Origin: Vibrio sp. STUT-A11
GTDB lineage: Bacteria > Pseudomonadota > Gammaproteobacteria > Enterobacterales > Vibrionaceae
Direction: 5' to 3'
Assembly (NCBI RefSeq): GCF_026000435.1
Contig: NZ_AP026763.1
Coordinates: 1,240,001 to 1,304,000, forward strand
Length of the DNA stretch: 64,000 nucleotides
Numbering within the stretch: the stretch's first letter is position 1; each line of letters opens with the position of its first letter. This document shows positions 1-8,317 of the stretch, in pieces. A program made the translations under genes and the position numbers. The notes under the pieces were generated by a model. It saw nothing but the letters and a program-made list of their open reading frames with translations. It had not been told where the DNA came from and did no database searches.

Positions 1-225
1 TACGAACTTAACCACCAGAGTCTGACAGGCTGAGAAAGCATCTTTAACGATCGCGGCTTTTTCTTTGGGTAATTCAATTTTAATCACCCCTGCCACTTGG
101 TCTTCAATAAAGTTAACTTTACTGATTAACCACTTACCGCCATTTTCATGAGTGATAGCAGCAAGTTCCTTGATAGTCGCGGGTGATGCTTGACCAGCAA
201 AATTAACGATAAACACAGTGTTCAT
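1..225 (-). CDS. ACT-domain protein, GcvR-like (3' part outside window)
   Basis: The reading frame starts at ATG 225 behind a strong Shine-Dalgarno (GGAGGGG) and is open to the window edge, so only the first 75 codons are visible. The N-terminus (MNTVFIVNFAGQASP, then a KELAAITHENGGKW helix) looks like the first ACT domain of the glycine-cleavage repressor GcvR and related two-ACT proteins, which act by binding small molecules or partner proteins. The Vibrio paralogues of this type are uncharacterised as far as I know. The family call is an inference from a partial sequence. Confidence 0.6.
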   Translation of the reverse strand, partial: MNTVFIVNFAGQASPATIKELAAITHENGGKWLISKVNFIEDQVAGVIKIELPKEKAAIVKDAFSACQTLVVKFV

Positions 226-436
226 ATGGTCCCCTCCTGGAAAAGGTTTGGACGCGGCACGGGATTACGTAGCGCTTAAGTTATTGGAATAAATCCTTTT
301 ATTCAGTGTAGATGCTAGATGGGGTATATGTTTGATGAAGGTCAATTTTTTGGGCTAATTCTTGACGCGAATATTTAAAACTGTGTTTGAACCACAAAAA
401 AGTAACCTTCTGTCTGTTTGTTACGTCAACGTAACT

Positions 437-1390
437 CTAGAACGTCACTTTTAATTCGACGCCATAGAACTGACTGTCGTAACTGACTCCTGCATTTTTG
501 GCAAAATCAGCCGCATCCTGATTGCCAAACCAAGGGGATGAGCTAAATTGCAGATCCGCACTGCCACCCCATGCGTCGGTGACCCAGTGGTGGACATGGC
601 CGACAGGGTTTAGGAAGAAAAGTGATACATCACCGACGGTTTCCGAACCGAGTACTTCACCACCGTTGGCCAGTATATCTTGTTCTGCAGTGACCATCAT
701 CTCACCAACAACCGCGCCAAAAAATGGCGTAATGAAAAGGTCTTGCCAAGAAGGAACTTCCGCAAAAGCTTCCACACCATACTCCCAGAAGAAAGCGGAC
801 ATTGTCGCCGAATACAAGAACGATTCAAACTCGTTGTAACCAGAATGTCGTGCTGCGGTGTAGTAAACACCGCCAAAATAGGGGTGCATAATATAGTTGA
901 GAGCATGTTCATCCCGGTCCCAAACCGGACCAGCAGAAACATTATCTTTCCACTTTTGACCCAGCTTGCTCATATCACGGTCTTCTTCATCCCACTTGGT
1001 AACGCTTTCAGGTAGGAAGGTCATCAAACCGACGGTCGCTACACTCAAGCCAAGAATGGTATAGGTTTGACCCATCAAGTAATCCCAATCTTTGTCCTGA
1101 GGAACAATAAGGTGTTTGGGTTGAAGATCGGCGTCAAGGTTTAAAGAACCATCACTATCCTGTTCAAAAGCCAGACTGCGGTTTTGAGCTTCAAAGGTAT
1201 ATAGGTTTGTCGTTGCGCAGTAACCGGAAAGGCAATCCGGCGCGTACGAAAACTCTGAATGTCTGGCCATATCGTATTGGTTTGCATTTGCAAGGCTTGT
1301 GGTTATAAAGCCGAGCCCTGCTATTGTGTTCTTGAATATGGATAATTTTGACACAAAGGTCTCCGAGTCCTTGATTTGATGAGCTAACAT
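437..1390 (-). CDS. DUF3943 domain envelope protein
   Basis: A 317-residue protein with an N-terminal hydrophobic stretch (about residues 18-36) ending in an ALA-type signal peptidase site, so probably exported. The central block with NYIMHPYFGGVYYTAAR and the SAFFWEYGVEAF segment is the signature I associate with DUF3943. The C-terminus ends in Phe, as in outer-membrane barrels. No enzymatic motif is visible and function is unknown. The gene is monocistronic, about 210 nt from the ACT gene. GGATAA lies just before ATG 1390, a weak ribosome site; a slightly later start is possible because the N-terminus before the hydrophobic stretch is long. Confidence 0.72.
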   Translation of the reverse strand: MLAHQIKDSETFVSKLSIFKNTIAGLGFITTSLANANQYDMARHSEFSYAPDCLSGYCATTNLYTFEAQNRSLAFEQDSDGSLNLDADLQPKHLIVPQDKDWDYLMGQTYTILGLSVATVGLMTFLPESVTKWDEEDRDMSKLGQKWKDNVSAGPVWDRDEHALNYIMHPYFGGVYYTAARHSGYNEFESFLYSATMSAFFWEYGVEAFAEVPSWQDLFITPFFGAVVGEMMVTAEQDILANGGEVLGSETVGDVSLFFLNPVGHVHHWVTDAWGGSADLQFSSSPWFGNQDAADFAKNAGVSYDSQFYGVELKVTF

Positions 1391-1704
1391 AAATTATCCA
1401 TTAAAAAAAAATCCATTGAAATACTTGAGCTTAATTTATATCAAAATGATTTCATTACTCGATCCTGTATTTGACGTGATTGGCCGACCATCGCTAAGTG
1501 TTTCGAGTGACAGTACGTGGTCCTTTTTTACGTTTTGAGAACGGTCGTATTGGATGCTTTGTTGTGGTTACTCTCGTTGAACCATGCATTTCAAGCGGAT
1601 TTGTGTATAGTTAACACCAGTACACTCAAACTAATTCAATAAATAGAACATGATATGGGTACAGCCAATAAAAATAGAATGGTACTCATAGTGAGGAGTC
1701 AGTT
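1391..1704. other. Divergent intergenic region
   Basis: This 314-nt AT-rich gap separates the DUF3943 gene (leftward) from the cinA-like gene (rightward) and must hold both promoters. I could not pick a convincing -35/-10 pair or operator. GAGGAG at 1692-1697 is the ribosome site for the GTG start at 1705. Confidence 0.5.
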
Positions 1705-2937
1705 GTGAAAATAGCAATGTTGAGTACCGGTGAAGAAGTCCTTCATGGTGATATCGTAGATACAAATGCCGCTTGGATGTCCAGTTTGTTTTATCAGCAA
1801 GGGTTTGGTTTAACGAAACGCTCTACGGTCGGAGATAAGCTATCAAGCTTAGTCGAAGAATTTTTAATGCTGAGTTTTAACAATGACGTAGTAATCGTTA
1901 ATGGGGGTTTAGGCCCAACGACCGATGACATGAGTGCAGCAGCGGCAGCTAAAGCGGCTGAGTGTAAATTGGTATTGTTTAAGGAGTGGCTGGAACAATT
2001 GGAGAGCATGTATGCTCGACGTGGCAGAACGATGCCGGATAGCAACTTAAAGCAAGCTATGTTACCTGAAACTGCAGAGATATTAGACAACCCGATAGGG
2101 ACCGCTTGCGGCTTTAAAATGCGGATCAACGATGCGGTTTTCTATTTTACGCCAGGCGTACCCAGTGAATTTAAACTGATGGCAGAAACTCAGATTCTAC
2201 CAGATCTGAAACGCTCGTTCCCTCAAGTTAAAGGCTCTTCATGTAGCCGCATTTATACTTTTGGTCTTTCTGAGTCCGGAATTTCAGATAAGTTAGATCC
2301 GCTCAAGCTCCCTCAAGGGTATGAACTTGGCTATCGTTCCTATATACCTTTCATCGAAGTTAAGCTTTTTGGCCCAACAGACCAATTCGAGCAGCGTGTA
2401 AAGTTAATGCAGATGATTAATCAACATCTGGAGTCGAACACGGTCAGTATCGATATGCCAATGGTTGAGAATGTGGGTACAATGTTGGTTGAGAAAGGTT
2501 TAACCGTGTCGGTATCTGAAAAGAGCAGTGCAGGGTATTTGACCTATTGGCTCAATGGTGATGAAAACGCCGAAAAGCAACTTGGCTACAGCTGGGTTTT
2601 ATCAGGTAGTAATCAAGCTATTAAAGACGAAGGTGACCCACTAGCTGCAACGTTTGCACTATCGGGAGCCACTCGTGAAAAGTGCCGAACTGATTTGTCG
2701 TTAGTTACAGGCGAATTCGATGATGGTCTGTTTTCTGTCGCGCTGTCGACGCCTAAAGGGGAATGGGGAGCTGTCTACAAGCTGTCGAGAAAATATCAGC
2801 GCGATGATCAAGTAAAAGTCATCAGTACGGCTGCTCTCGATCTACTGCGTCGTTACCTGGAAGGTAAGCCGATGTTTGCCCACTATGCATTTTTAGAAAA
2901 AGTGAAAGAGATGCACATTCCATCCAGTGCAATTTAG
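1705..2937 (+). CDS. CinA-like / YfaY family protein
   Basis: A 410-residue CinA-family protein. The N-terminal molybdopterin-binding-like domain is clear: the GEEVLHGDIVDTNAAW block at residues 10-25 and GGLGPTTDDMSA around 73-84. CinA proteins combine this COG1058 fold with a C-terminal NMN deamidase domain (COG1546). Here the C-terminal part (about 250-400, with SEKSSAGYLTYWL) looks deamidase-like but divergent, as in E. coli YfaY, which lacks that activity, so a pyridine-nucleotide role is uncertain. The start is GTG with GAGGAG upstream. Transcription converges on yfaE and is separated from it by a bidirectional terminator. Confidence 0.8.
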   Translation: MKIAMLSTGEEVLHGDIVDTNAAWMSSLFYQQGFGLTKRSTVGDKLSSLVEEFLMLSFNNDVVIVNGGLGPTTDDMSAAAAAKAAECKLVLFKEWLEQLESMYARRGRTMPDSNLKQAMLPETAEILDNPIGTACGFKMRINDAVFYFTPGVPSEFKLMAETQILPDLKRSFPQVKGSSCSRIYTFGLSESGISDKLDPLKLPQGYELGYRSYIPFIEVKLFGPTDQFEQRVKLMQMINQHLESNTVSIDMPMVENVGTMLVEKGLTVSVSEKSSAGYLTYWLNGDENAEKQLGYSWVLSGSNQAIKDEGDPLAATFALSGATREKCRTDLSLVTGEFDDGLFSVALSTPKGEWGAVYKLSRKYQRDDQVKVISTAALDLLRRYLEGKPMFAHYAFLEKVKEMHIPSSAI

Positions 2938-2968
2938 ACGAATGATTTTTGCTGGTATGTAGATAAAC

Positions 2969-2997
2969 AAAAGCCAAGGTATCACCTTGGCTTTTTT
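2969..2997. terminator. Bidirectional terminator between cinA-like gene and yfaE
   Basis: AAGCCAAGGT and ACCTTGGCTT form a perfect 10-bp stem with a short ATC loop. It is followed by a T-run on the + strand and by AAAA before the stem (T-run on the - strand), so it can serve both convergent genes. Confidence 0.85.
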
Positions 2998-3021
2998 ACG
3001 TTCGATGCTTCTCAGTTGACG

Positions 3022-3303
3022 TCAGGCACGCTGCTTTTCTTTCATCGTATAGTTAACGCCACTGAGTGAAACATTGGATTTCGCTTTACAGATACAAGGC
3101 AGAATTTCTTCGCCTTGGGTGTAAGCCATGGCAAAACCAACATACTCAACTTCACCAGACTCTAACGTACAACGACAGGCACCGCAGTGACCGTCACGGC
3201 AGTTATACTCTGGTTGCAAGCCTGCTTGCTCCATCGTTTCCAAAATCGTGTTGGAAGGGTTAGATTCAATGCTGATAAGTTTGTTGATTTTGATTGTCGG
3301 CAT
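3022..3303 (-). CDS. yfaE: 2Fe-2S ferredoxin YfaE, RNR cofactor maintenance
   Basis: A 93-residue plant-type ferredoxin. The cluster ligands read C35-x4-C40-x2-C43 with the distal cysteine at C70 or C72. In E. coli YfaE delivers electrons for assembly and repair of the diferric-tyrosyl cofactor of NrdB. The ATG overlaps the nrdB stop by one base (TAATG), so the two are translationally coupled and the gene is the third member of the nrdA-nrdB-yfaE operon. Family, length and context agree. Confidence 0.95.
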   Translation of the reverse strand: MPTIKINKLISIESNPSNTILETMEQAGLQPEYNCRDGHCGACRCTLESGEVEYVGFAMAYTQGEEILPCICKAKSNVSLSGVNYTMKEKQRA

Positions 3304-4436
3304 TACAGCTCAAATCCTTCAAAGTCGTCTGCGTTTACTTCGTTGTCAATCTGACCCACTAAGTAAGATGAAATTTCTGCTTCTTGAGGTGCAACCTGAA
3401 CGTTATCTGAAGACAACCAAGCATTAATCCATGGAATTGGGTTGCTGGTTGCTTCCGGGTACGCTGCTGGCAGGCCTACCGCATTCATACGAATGTTGGT
3501 GATGTACTCAACGTATTGGCTAAGAATGTCTTTGTTCAGGCCGATCATTGAGCCATCTTTAAACAGGTATTCTGCCCATTCTTTTTCTTGCTCTGCCGCT
3601 TCTTTGAAGAGATCAAAACACTCTTGTTTTGCTTCTTCTGCGATCTGCATGAAAGTGAAATCATCCTGACCGTTACGCAGTAGGTTGATCATGTGCTGAG
3701 TGCCGTTCAAGTGAAGCGCTTCATCACGTGCAATCAGTTTGATGATTTTCGCGTTACCTTCCATTAGCTCACGCTCTGCGAAAGCGAATGAACATGCGAA
3801 ACTTACGTAGAAACGAATCGCTTCTAGAGCGTTCACAGACATCAGACAGATGTACAGTTTCTTCTTAAGCTCGTACAGACTTACCTTGACAGTTTCACCA
3901 TTGAGGACATGCTCACCTTCGCCGTAACGATGGTAATCATTCGTCGCTTGAATCAGATCGTCGTAATAGTGCGCGATGTCTTTCGCACGCTTTAGAATGT
4001 GTTCATTCTCAACGATGTCATCAAATACCACAGCAGGATCGTTGACGATGTTACGAATGATGTGCGTGTACGAACGAGAGTGAATCGTTTCAGAGAAAGA
4101 CCAAGTCTCAATCCATGTTTCTAGTTCAGGCAGAGAAACAAGAGGAAGCAGCGCAACGTTCGGGCTACGGCCTTGGATTGAATCGAGAAGCGTTTGGTAC
4201 TTCAGGTTAGAAATGAAGATGTGCTTCTCGTGATCTGGCAACTTGTTGTAGTCGATACGGTCGCTAGATACGTCAACTTCTTCTGGACGCCAGAAGAAAG
4301 AAAGCTGTTTTTCGATCAGTTTTTCGAAAATTTCGAATTTTTGTTGGTCATAGCGAGCAACGTTTACTGATTGACCCAAGAACATTGGTTCTTTTAGTTG
4401 GTCATTTTTTTTCTGATTAAAAGTACTGTAAGCCAT
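3303..4436 (-). CDS. nrdB: Ribonucleotide reductase class Ia, beta subunit
   Basis: A 377-residue NrdB, one residue longer than the E. coli protein. It carries the diiron/tyrosyl-radical cofactor used to start ribonucleotide reduction in NrdA. Visible ligands are D85, E116 and H119 (the SETIH motif) with the radical tyrosine Y123 (SRSYTH) and a second E/H set (RDEALH). The C-terminal tail (NADDFEGFEL) is the peptide that docks onto NrdA. GAGG lies 6 nt before ATG. It follows nrdA after a 92-nt gap containing a strong hairpin. Confidence 0.97.
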   Translation of the reverse strand: MAYSTFNQKKNDQLKEPMFLGQSVNVARYDQQKFEIFEKLIEKQLSFFWRPEEVDVSSDRIDYNKLPDHEKHIFISNLKYQTLLDSIQGRSPNVALLPLVSLPELETWIETWSFSETIHSRSYTHIIRNIVNDPAVVFDDIVENEHILKRAKDIAHYYDDLIQATNDYHRYGEGEHVLNGETVKVSLYELKKKLYICLMSVNALEAIRFYVSFACSFAFAERELMEGNAKIIKLIARDEALHLNGTQHMINLLRNGQDDFTFMQIAEEAKQECFDLFKEAAEQEKEWAEYLFKDGSMIGLNKDILSQYVEYITNIRMNAVGLPAAYPEATSNPIPWINAWLSSDNVQVAPQEAEISSYLVGQIDNEVNADDFEGFEL

Positions 4437-4454
4437 AATGCCTCAATTCCTTTT

Positions 4455-4477
4455 AAACCTCCCCAAAAGGGAGGTTT
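4455..4477 (-). terminator. Intercistronic hairpin between nrdA and nrdB
   Basis: AAACCTCCC and GGGAGGTTT form a 9-bp GC-rich stem with a short loop in the 92-nt nrdA-nrdB gap. The T-run is short on the - strand. I read it as an attenuator or processing and stability element setting the alpha/beta ratio rather than a full terminator, because nrdB needs read-through. Confidence 0.6.
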
Positions 4478-4528
4478 TCGATATTCTGTTTCTAATACTG
4501 GTTCTGGGGATTGTCAGGGTGGTGCAGA

Positions 4529-6811
4529 TTAAATCTTACAACCGCCGCCTGCGCAATCTTCTTCTTCCGGTTGAACTGCGTCTTTCTGTTCATCCTTCGC
4601 ACCATCGCGAGTGTTATGGTAGTAAAGCGTCTTCACACCAAACTTGTACGCAGTAAGAAGATCTTGAAGCAGTTTCTTCATTGGTACCTTACCCGTTTCG
4701 TAGCGCGATGGGTCGTAGTTAGTATTTGCCGAGATCGCCTGGTCAACAAACTTCTGCATGATACCGACAAGGTGAAGGTAACCATCGTTAGAACCAATGT
4801 TCCAAAGCAGCTCGTAATTGTCTTTTAGCTCAGTAAATTCTGGCACAACTTGCTTCAGGATACCGTCTTTCGATGCTTTTACGGATACGAAACCGCGTGG
4901 TGGCTCAATACCGTTTGTCGCGTTAGAAATCTGAGAAGAGGTCTCAGAAGGCATCAGCGCCGTCAGTGTTGAGTTACGTAGACCGTGTTCCATGATTTCT
5001 GTACGCAGGCTATCCCAGTCGTAGTGAAGTTCTTCTTCACAAATCAGGTCGATATCTTTCTTGTACGTATCGATCGGCAGCAGGCCTTTCGCGTAGTTGG
5101 TTTCGTCGAACGAAGGACATTTACCTTGTTCTTTTGCCAGCGCTACTGAAGCTTTCAACAAGTAGTATTGCATCGCTTCAAATGTACGGTGAGTCAGGCC
5201 GTTTGCGCTGCCGTCAGAATACTTCACGCCGTTCTTCGCTAGGTAGTAAGCAAAGTTGATCACACCCACACCCAGAGTACGACGGTTCATAGTCGACTTG
5301 TATGCCGCTGGTAGCGGGTAATCCTGGTAGTCCAATAGAGCGTCTAGCGCACGAACAACCAGATCAGACAGCTCTTCGAAATCATCCAGAGACTTAATAG
5401 CACCTAGGTTGAACGCAGACAGCGTACAAAGTGCGATCTCACCAGAATCATCTTCCACGTTTTTTAGTGGTTTGGTCGGAAGTGCGATTTCCAGACACAG
5501 GTTAGACTGACGAACTGGCGCTACTTCAGAATCAAATGGGCTGTGAGTGTTACAGTGGTCCACGTTCTGAATGTAGATACGACCGGTAGATGCGCGCTCT
5601 TGCATTAGCAGAGTGAACATCTCAATCGCTTTCACGGTTTCCTTCTTGATAGAAGGATCGTTCTCGTATTTCACGTATAGACGTTCGAATTCTTCTTGGT
5701 TTTCGAAGAATGCGTCGTAAAGACCTGGTACGTCTGAAGGTGAGAATAGGGTGATATTGCCGCCTTCAACCAGACGCTGGTACATCAGCTTGTTGAGCTG
5801 TACGCCGTAGTCCATGTGACGAACACGGTTCTCTTCAACACCACGGTTATTTTTAAGCACCATCAGCGAACGTGCTTCACCATGCCACATTGGGTAGAAC
5901 ACAGTTGCAGCACCACCACGCACGCCACCTTGTGAACAACATTTCACGGCAGTTTGGAAGTACTTGTAGAAAGGAATACAACCAGTGTGGAATGCTTCAC
6001 CGCCACGGATCTCTGAACCTAATGCGCGGATACGACCTGCGTTGATACCGATACCTGCACGTTGAGACACGTAACGCACAATAGAGCTTGCCGTTGCGTT
6101 GATAGAGTCCAGGCTATCGCCACACTCGATCAGTACACATGAGCTGAACTGACGGGTAGGCGTACGTACGCCCGACATAATCGGCGTAGGTAGAGAAATC
6201 TTGAATGTTGACGTCGCATCGTAGAAACGCTTGATGTAGTCAAGACGTGTTTCTTTCGGGTACTTAGCGAACAAACACGCCGCTACAAGAATGTACAAGA
6301 ACTGGGCACTTTCGTAGATTTGGCCCGTTACACGGTTTTGTACAAAGTACTTACCTTCCAGCTGTTTTACTGCTGCGTAAGAAAAGTTCAGGTCACGCTT
6401 GTGGTCGATGTACGAGTCAAGTTCGTCCAGCTCTGCCTTTGTGTAATCTTCTAACAGATGTCCGTCGTATTTACCCATATCAACGAGTCGAGCTACGTGA
6501 TCGTAAAGCTTAGGTGGCTCATATTGGCCGTAAGCTTTTTTACGCAGATGGAATACGGCTAGACGAGCCGCTAAGTACTGGTAATCCGGTGTCTCTTCAG
6601 AGATAAGATCGGCCGCAGATTTGATGATAGTCTCGTGTATATCTGACGTTGTAATACCATCATAAAACTGGATGTGAGCTCGTAGCTCTACTTGAGATAC
6701 AGAAACGTTGTGCAGACCTTCTGCAGCCCAAGTGATAACGCGGTGGATTTTATCCAGATCGATAATTTCTTTACGGCCATCACGCTTGGTGACGGTAAGT
6801 TGTTGGTTCAT
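4529..6811 (-). CDS. nrdA: Ribonucleotide reductase class Ia, alpha subunit
   Basis: A 760-residue NrdA, close to the 761 of E. coli. An ATP-cone occupies the first ~95 residues (VTKRDGRKEIIDLDKI), giving dATP feedback control. The barrel follows, with SSCVLIECGDS carrying the first active-site cysteine and NLCLEIALPT carrying the radical cysteine. The C-terminal CxxxxC tail (C753, C758) accepts electrons from thioredoxin or glutaredoxin. The upstream region has two NrdR-like boxes and a DnaA box, consistent with repression by ATP/dATP-loaded NrdR and replication coupling. Confidence 0.98.
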   Translation of the reverse strand: MNQQLTVTKRDGRKEIIDLDKIHRVITWAAEGLHNVSVSQVELRAHIQFYDGITTSDIHETIIKSAADLISEETPDYQYLAARLAVFHLRKKAYGQYEPPKLYDHVARLVDMGKYDGHLLEDYTKAELDELDSYIDHKRDLNFSYAAVKQLEGKYFVQNRVTGQIYESAQFLYILVAACLFAKYPKETRLDYIKRFYDATSTFKISLPTPIMSGVRTPTRQFSSCVLIECGDSLDSINATASSIVRYVSQRAGIGINAGRIRALGSEIRGGEAFHTGCIPFYKYFQTAVKCCSQGGVRGGAATVFYPMWHGEARSLMVLKNNRGVEENRVRHMDYGVQLNKLMYQRLVEGGNITLFSPSDVPGLYDAFFENQEEFERLYVKYENDPSIKKETVKAIEMFTLLMQERASTGRIYIQNVDHCNTHSPFDSEVAPVRQSNLCLEIALPTKPLKNVEDDSGEIALCTLSAFNLGAIKSLDDFEELSDLVVRALDALLDYQDYPLPAAYKSTMNRRTLGVGVINFAYYLAKNGVKYSDGSANGLTHRTFEAMQYYLLKASVALAKEQGKCPSFDETNYAKGLLPIDTYKKDIDLICEEELHYDWDSLRTEIMEHGLRNSTLTALMPSETSSQISNATNGIEPPRGFVSVKASKDGILKQVVPEFTELKDNYELLWNIGSNDGYLHLVGIMQKFVDQAISANTNYDPSRYETGKVPMKKLLQDLLTAYKFGVKTLYYHNTRDGAKDEQKDAVQPEEEDCAGGGCKI

Positions 6812-6907
6812 TCTGCTTTATTTCCCTAAGAAAACTGATAAAAGCCGTGTTTTTGTCTATTTATGTGCAAAGCTTGCGAGTCTTGCGGTGGCTTTGTGAT
6901 CGAATTT

Positions 6908-6923
6908 TATCTATATATTGTAG
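6908..6923. promoter_or_regulatory. NrdR box 1 (distal half of tandem)
   Basis: The 16-mer contains CTATATATTG, the palindromic heart of the known NrdR box (consensus ACACWATATATWGTGT), matching 11 of 16 positions. Its start lies 21 bp from that of box 2, two helical turns, the kind of spacing tetrameric NrdR needs. Confidence 0.75.
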
Positions 6924-6928
6924 CTTAA

Positions 6929-6944
6929 ACACAATATATAGGGG
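6929..6944. promoter_or_regulatory. NrdR box 2
   Basis: ACACAATATATAGGGG matches the NrdR consensus at 14 of 16 positions. It sits 118 bp upstream of the nrdA start, in tandem with the box at 6908-6923. Confidence 0.85.
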
Positions 6945-7013
6945 TTAATCTGTGTGCGGGTTACAAGATAGTGCTATTGCTCAGATTGATCAAGGTACAT
7001 ATTTGGGATGACT

Positions 7014-7022
7014 TGTGGATAA
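7014..7022 (-). promoter_or_regulatory. DnaA box upstream of nrdA
   Basis: TGTGGATAA on the + strand is TTATCCACA on the - strand, a perfect 9-bp DnaA box, about 200 bp upstream of nrdA. DnaA control of nrdAB is established in E. coli; a single box could also be chance, so the functional call is an inference. Confidence 0.6.
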
Positions 7023-7215
7023 CTGTTCAAATAAAAAAAATCAGTAAGTGAACACTAACCGATGAGAAAAGGGCGGACTTGAATAGGTAAAATTACAGAT
7101 TTGAGATTGGTTTAGAAATAACCGTACAGAAAAATATTTTCCTTGATCTTTGGACATTTTTATTTCCGAAAATCAGGTTGGTCAAAATGGTATCGACTGC
7201 ACAAATCTTACACAC

Positions 7216-7244
7216 AAAAGCGGTAACTTTGTGCTACCGCTTTT
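7216..7244 (-). terminator. ubiG terminator
   Basis: AAAAGCGGTA and TACCGCTTTT form a 10-bp stem with a 9-nt loop, 56 nt beyond the ubiG stop, with T residues at the 3' side on the - strand. Confidence 0.75.
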
Positions 7245-7299
7245 GGCGAGTTTCTTAACTGAATGGTCAACAACAACAAGGTTTTTAACGTTTTGACGT

Positions 7300-8007
7300 T
7301 CAGTATTTTTGAGTATGAACGATGTAGTTTACATCTACGTTACGACCAAGTTTATAACTGTCGTTAAGTGGGTTGTAATGCAACCCTGTGATACCCAACT
7401 CAGTCAGATCGGTTTGGTCAATCATCTTCATCATTTCTGCGGGTTTGATGAATTTCTCGTGGTCGTGGGTGCCTTGCGGAACAATCTTAAGCAACTTCTC
7501 TGCGCCAACGATGGCAAACAAGTACGATTTAATATTGCGGTTTAAGGTTGAAAAGAACACGTGACCACCTGGCTTCACCAGCGCTGCACAAGAGCGGATA
7601 ACAGAAAGCGGATCGGGAACATGTTCCAGCATTTCCATACACGTGACGACATCGTAAGTTGCGGCGTTTTCTGCTGCATGGTCTTCGATGGTACTTTGGA
7701 TATAGGTTAGCTTTGTTCCGGTTTCCAGAGCATGCAGACGCGCGACTTCCAGTGGCTCTTTACCCATATCGAGCCCGGTGACGATGGCACCTTCTTTTGC
7801 CATGCTCTCTGCAAGAATACCACCACCACAACCCACATCGAGTGCGCGTTTGCCAAACAAGCCATCTGCTTTTTCGAGTACATAGTTCAAACGAAGCGGG
7901 TTAATTTGGTGAAGCGGTTTGAATTCACCTTCTAAATCCCACCAACGAGAAGCCATGTCCTCGAATTTCTTTATTTCACTAGGGTCGACGTTTTGTGCTT
8001 TAGTCAT
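7300..8007 (-). CDS. ubiG: Ubiquinone biosynthesis O-methyltransferase
   Basis: A 235-residue class I SAM-dependent methyltransferase. Motif I reads ALDVGCGGGILAE (residues 55-67), with MEMLEHVPDP downstream, and the N-terminal SRWWDLEGEFKPLHQINPLR block is diagnostic of UbiG/COQ3. It catalyses both O-methylation steps of ubiquinone synthesis at the cytoplasmic membrane. It is divergent from gyrA, the same arrangement as in other Vibrio and in E. coli. Confidence 0.96.
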   Translation of the reverse strand: MTKAQNVDPSEIKKFEDMASRWWDLEGEFKPLHQINPLRLNYVLEKADGLFGKRALDVGCGGGILAESMAKEGAIVTGLDMGKEPLEVARLHALETGTKLTYIQSTIEDHAAENAATYDVVTCMEMLEHVPDPLSVIRSCAALVKPGGHVFFSTLNRNIKSYLFAIVGAEKLLKIVPQGTHDHEKFIKPAEMMKMIDQTDLTELGITGLHYNPLNDSYKLGRNVDVNYIVHTQKY

Positions 8008-8317
8008 AATGGTTGTACTGCATTCAATCTGAGTCCTTTAGAGGGCGTCAGTATACTCCAACGTTTTATCAGGATTAAACCGATTAATCGCCGTTTTGCC
8101 CACCATCAATCTCATTTTGCGTAATGTTGACCAAAATATAGCCAGTTATCAGAAAGATATCGGACGAGTGTGCAAATTCTCGACATTTGAATCTCAACAA
8201 ACCTCACAACCTGATAAAAGGAGAGGGAAAGGGATGCCGAAGTGATGAAATGTATGTTATATTTTTCGCCTTACACGTATCGTAATTACGATCAGATAAT
8301 AGAGGGATAATGGCTCT
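8008..8317. other. ubiG-gyrA divergent promoter region
   Basis: This 310-nt gap has no ORF of note. It contains a 14-bp perfect palindrome, ATCGTAATTACGAT, at 8279-8292 just upstream of gyrA, and ATAGAG/CTCTAT arms at the gyrA start that can pair around the initiation region. No assigned regulator. Confidence 0.5.

Larger units (their letters stand above)
6812..7299. other. nrdA upstream regulatory region and ubiG 3' end
   Basis: This 488-nt gap holds the nrdA promoter region with two NrdR boxes (6908-6944), a consensus DnaA box (7014-7022) and the ubiG terminator (7216-7244). I see no gene or other clear element in 7030-7210. Confidence 0.7.
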
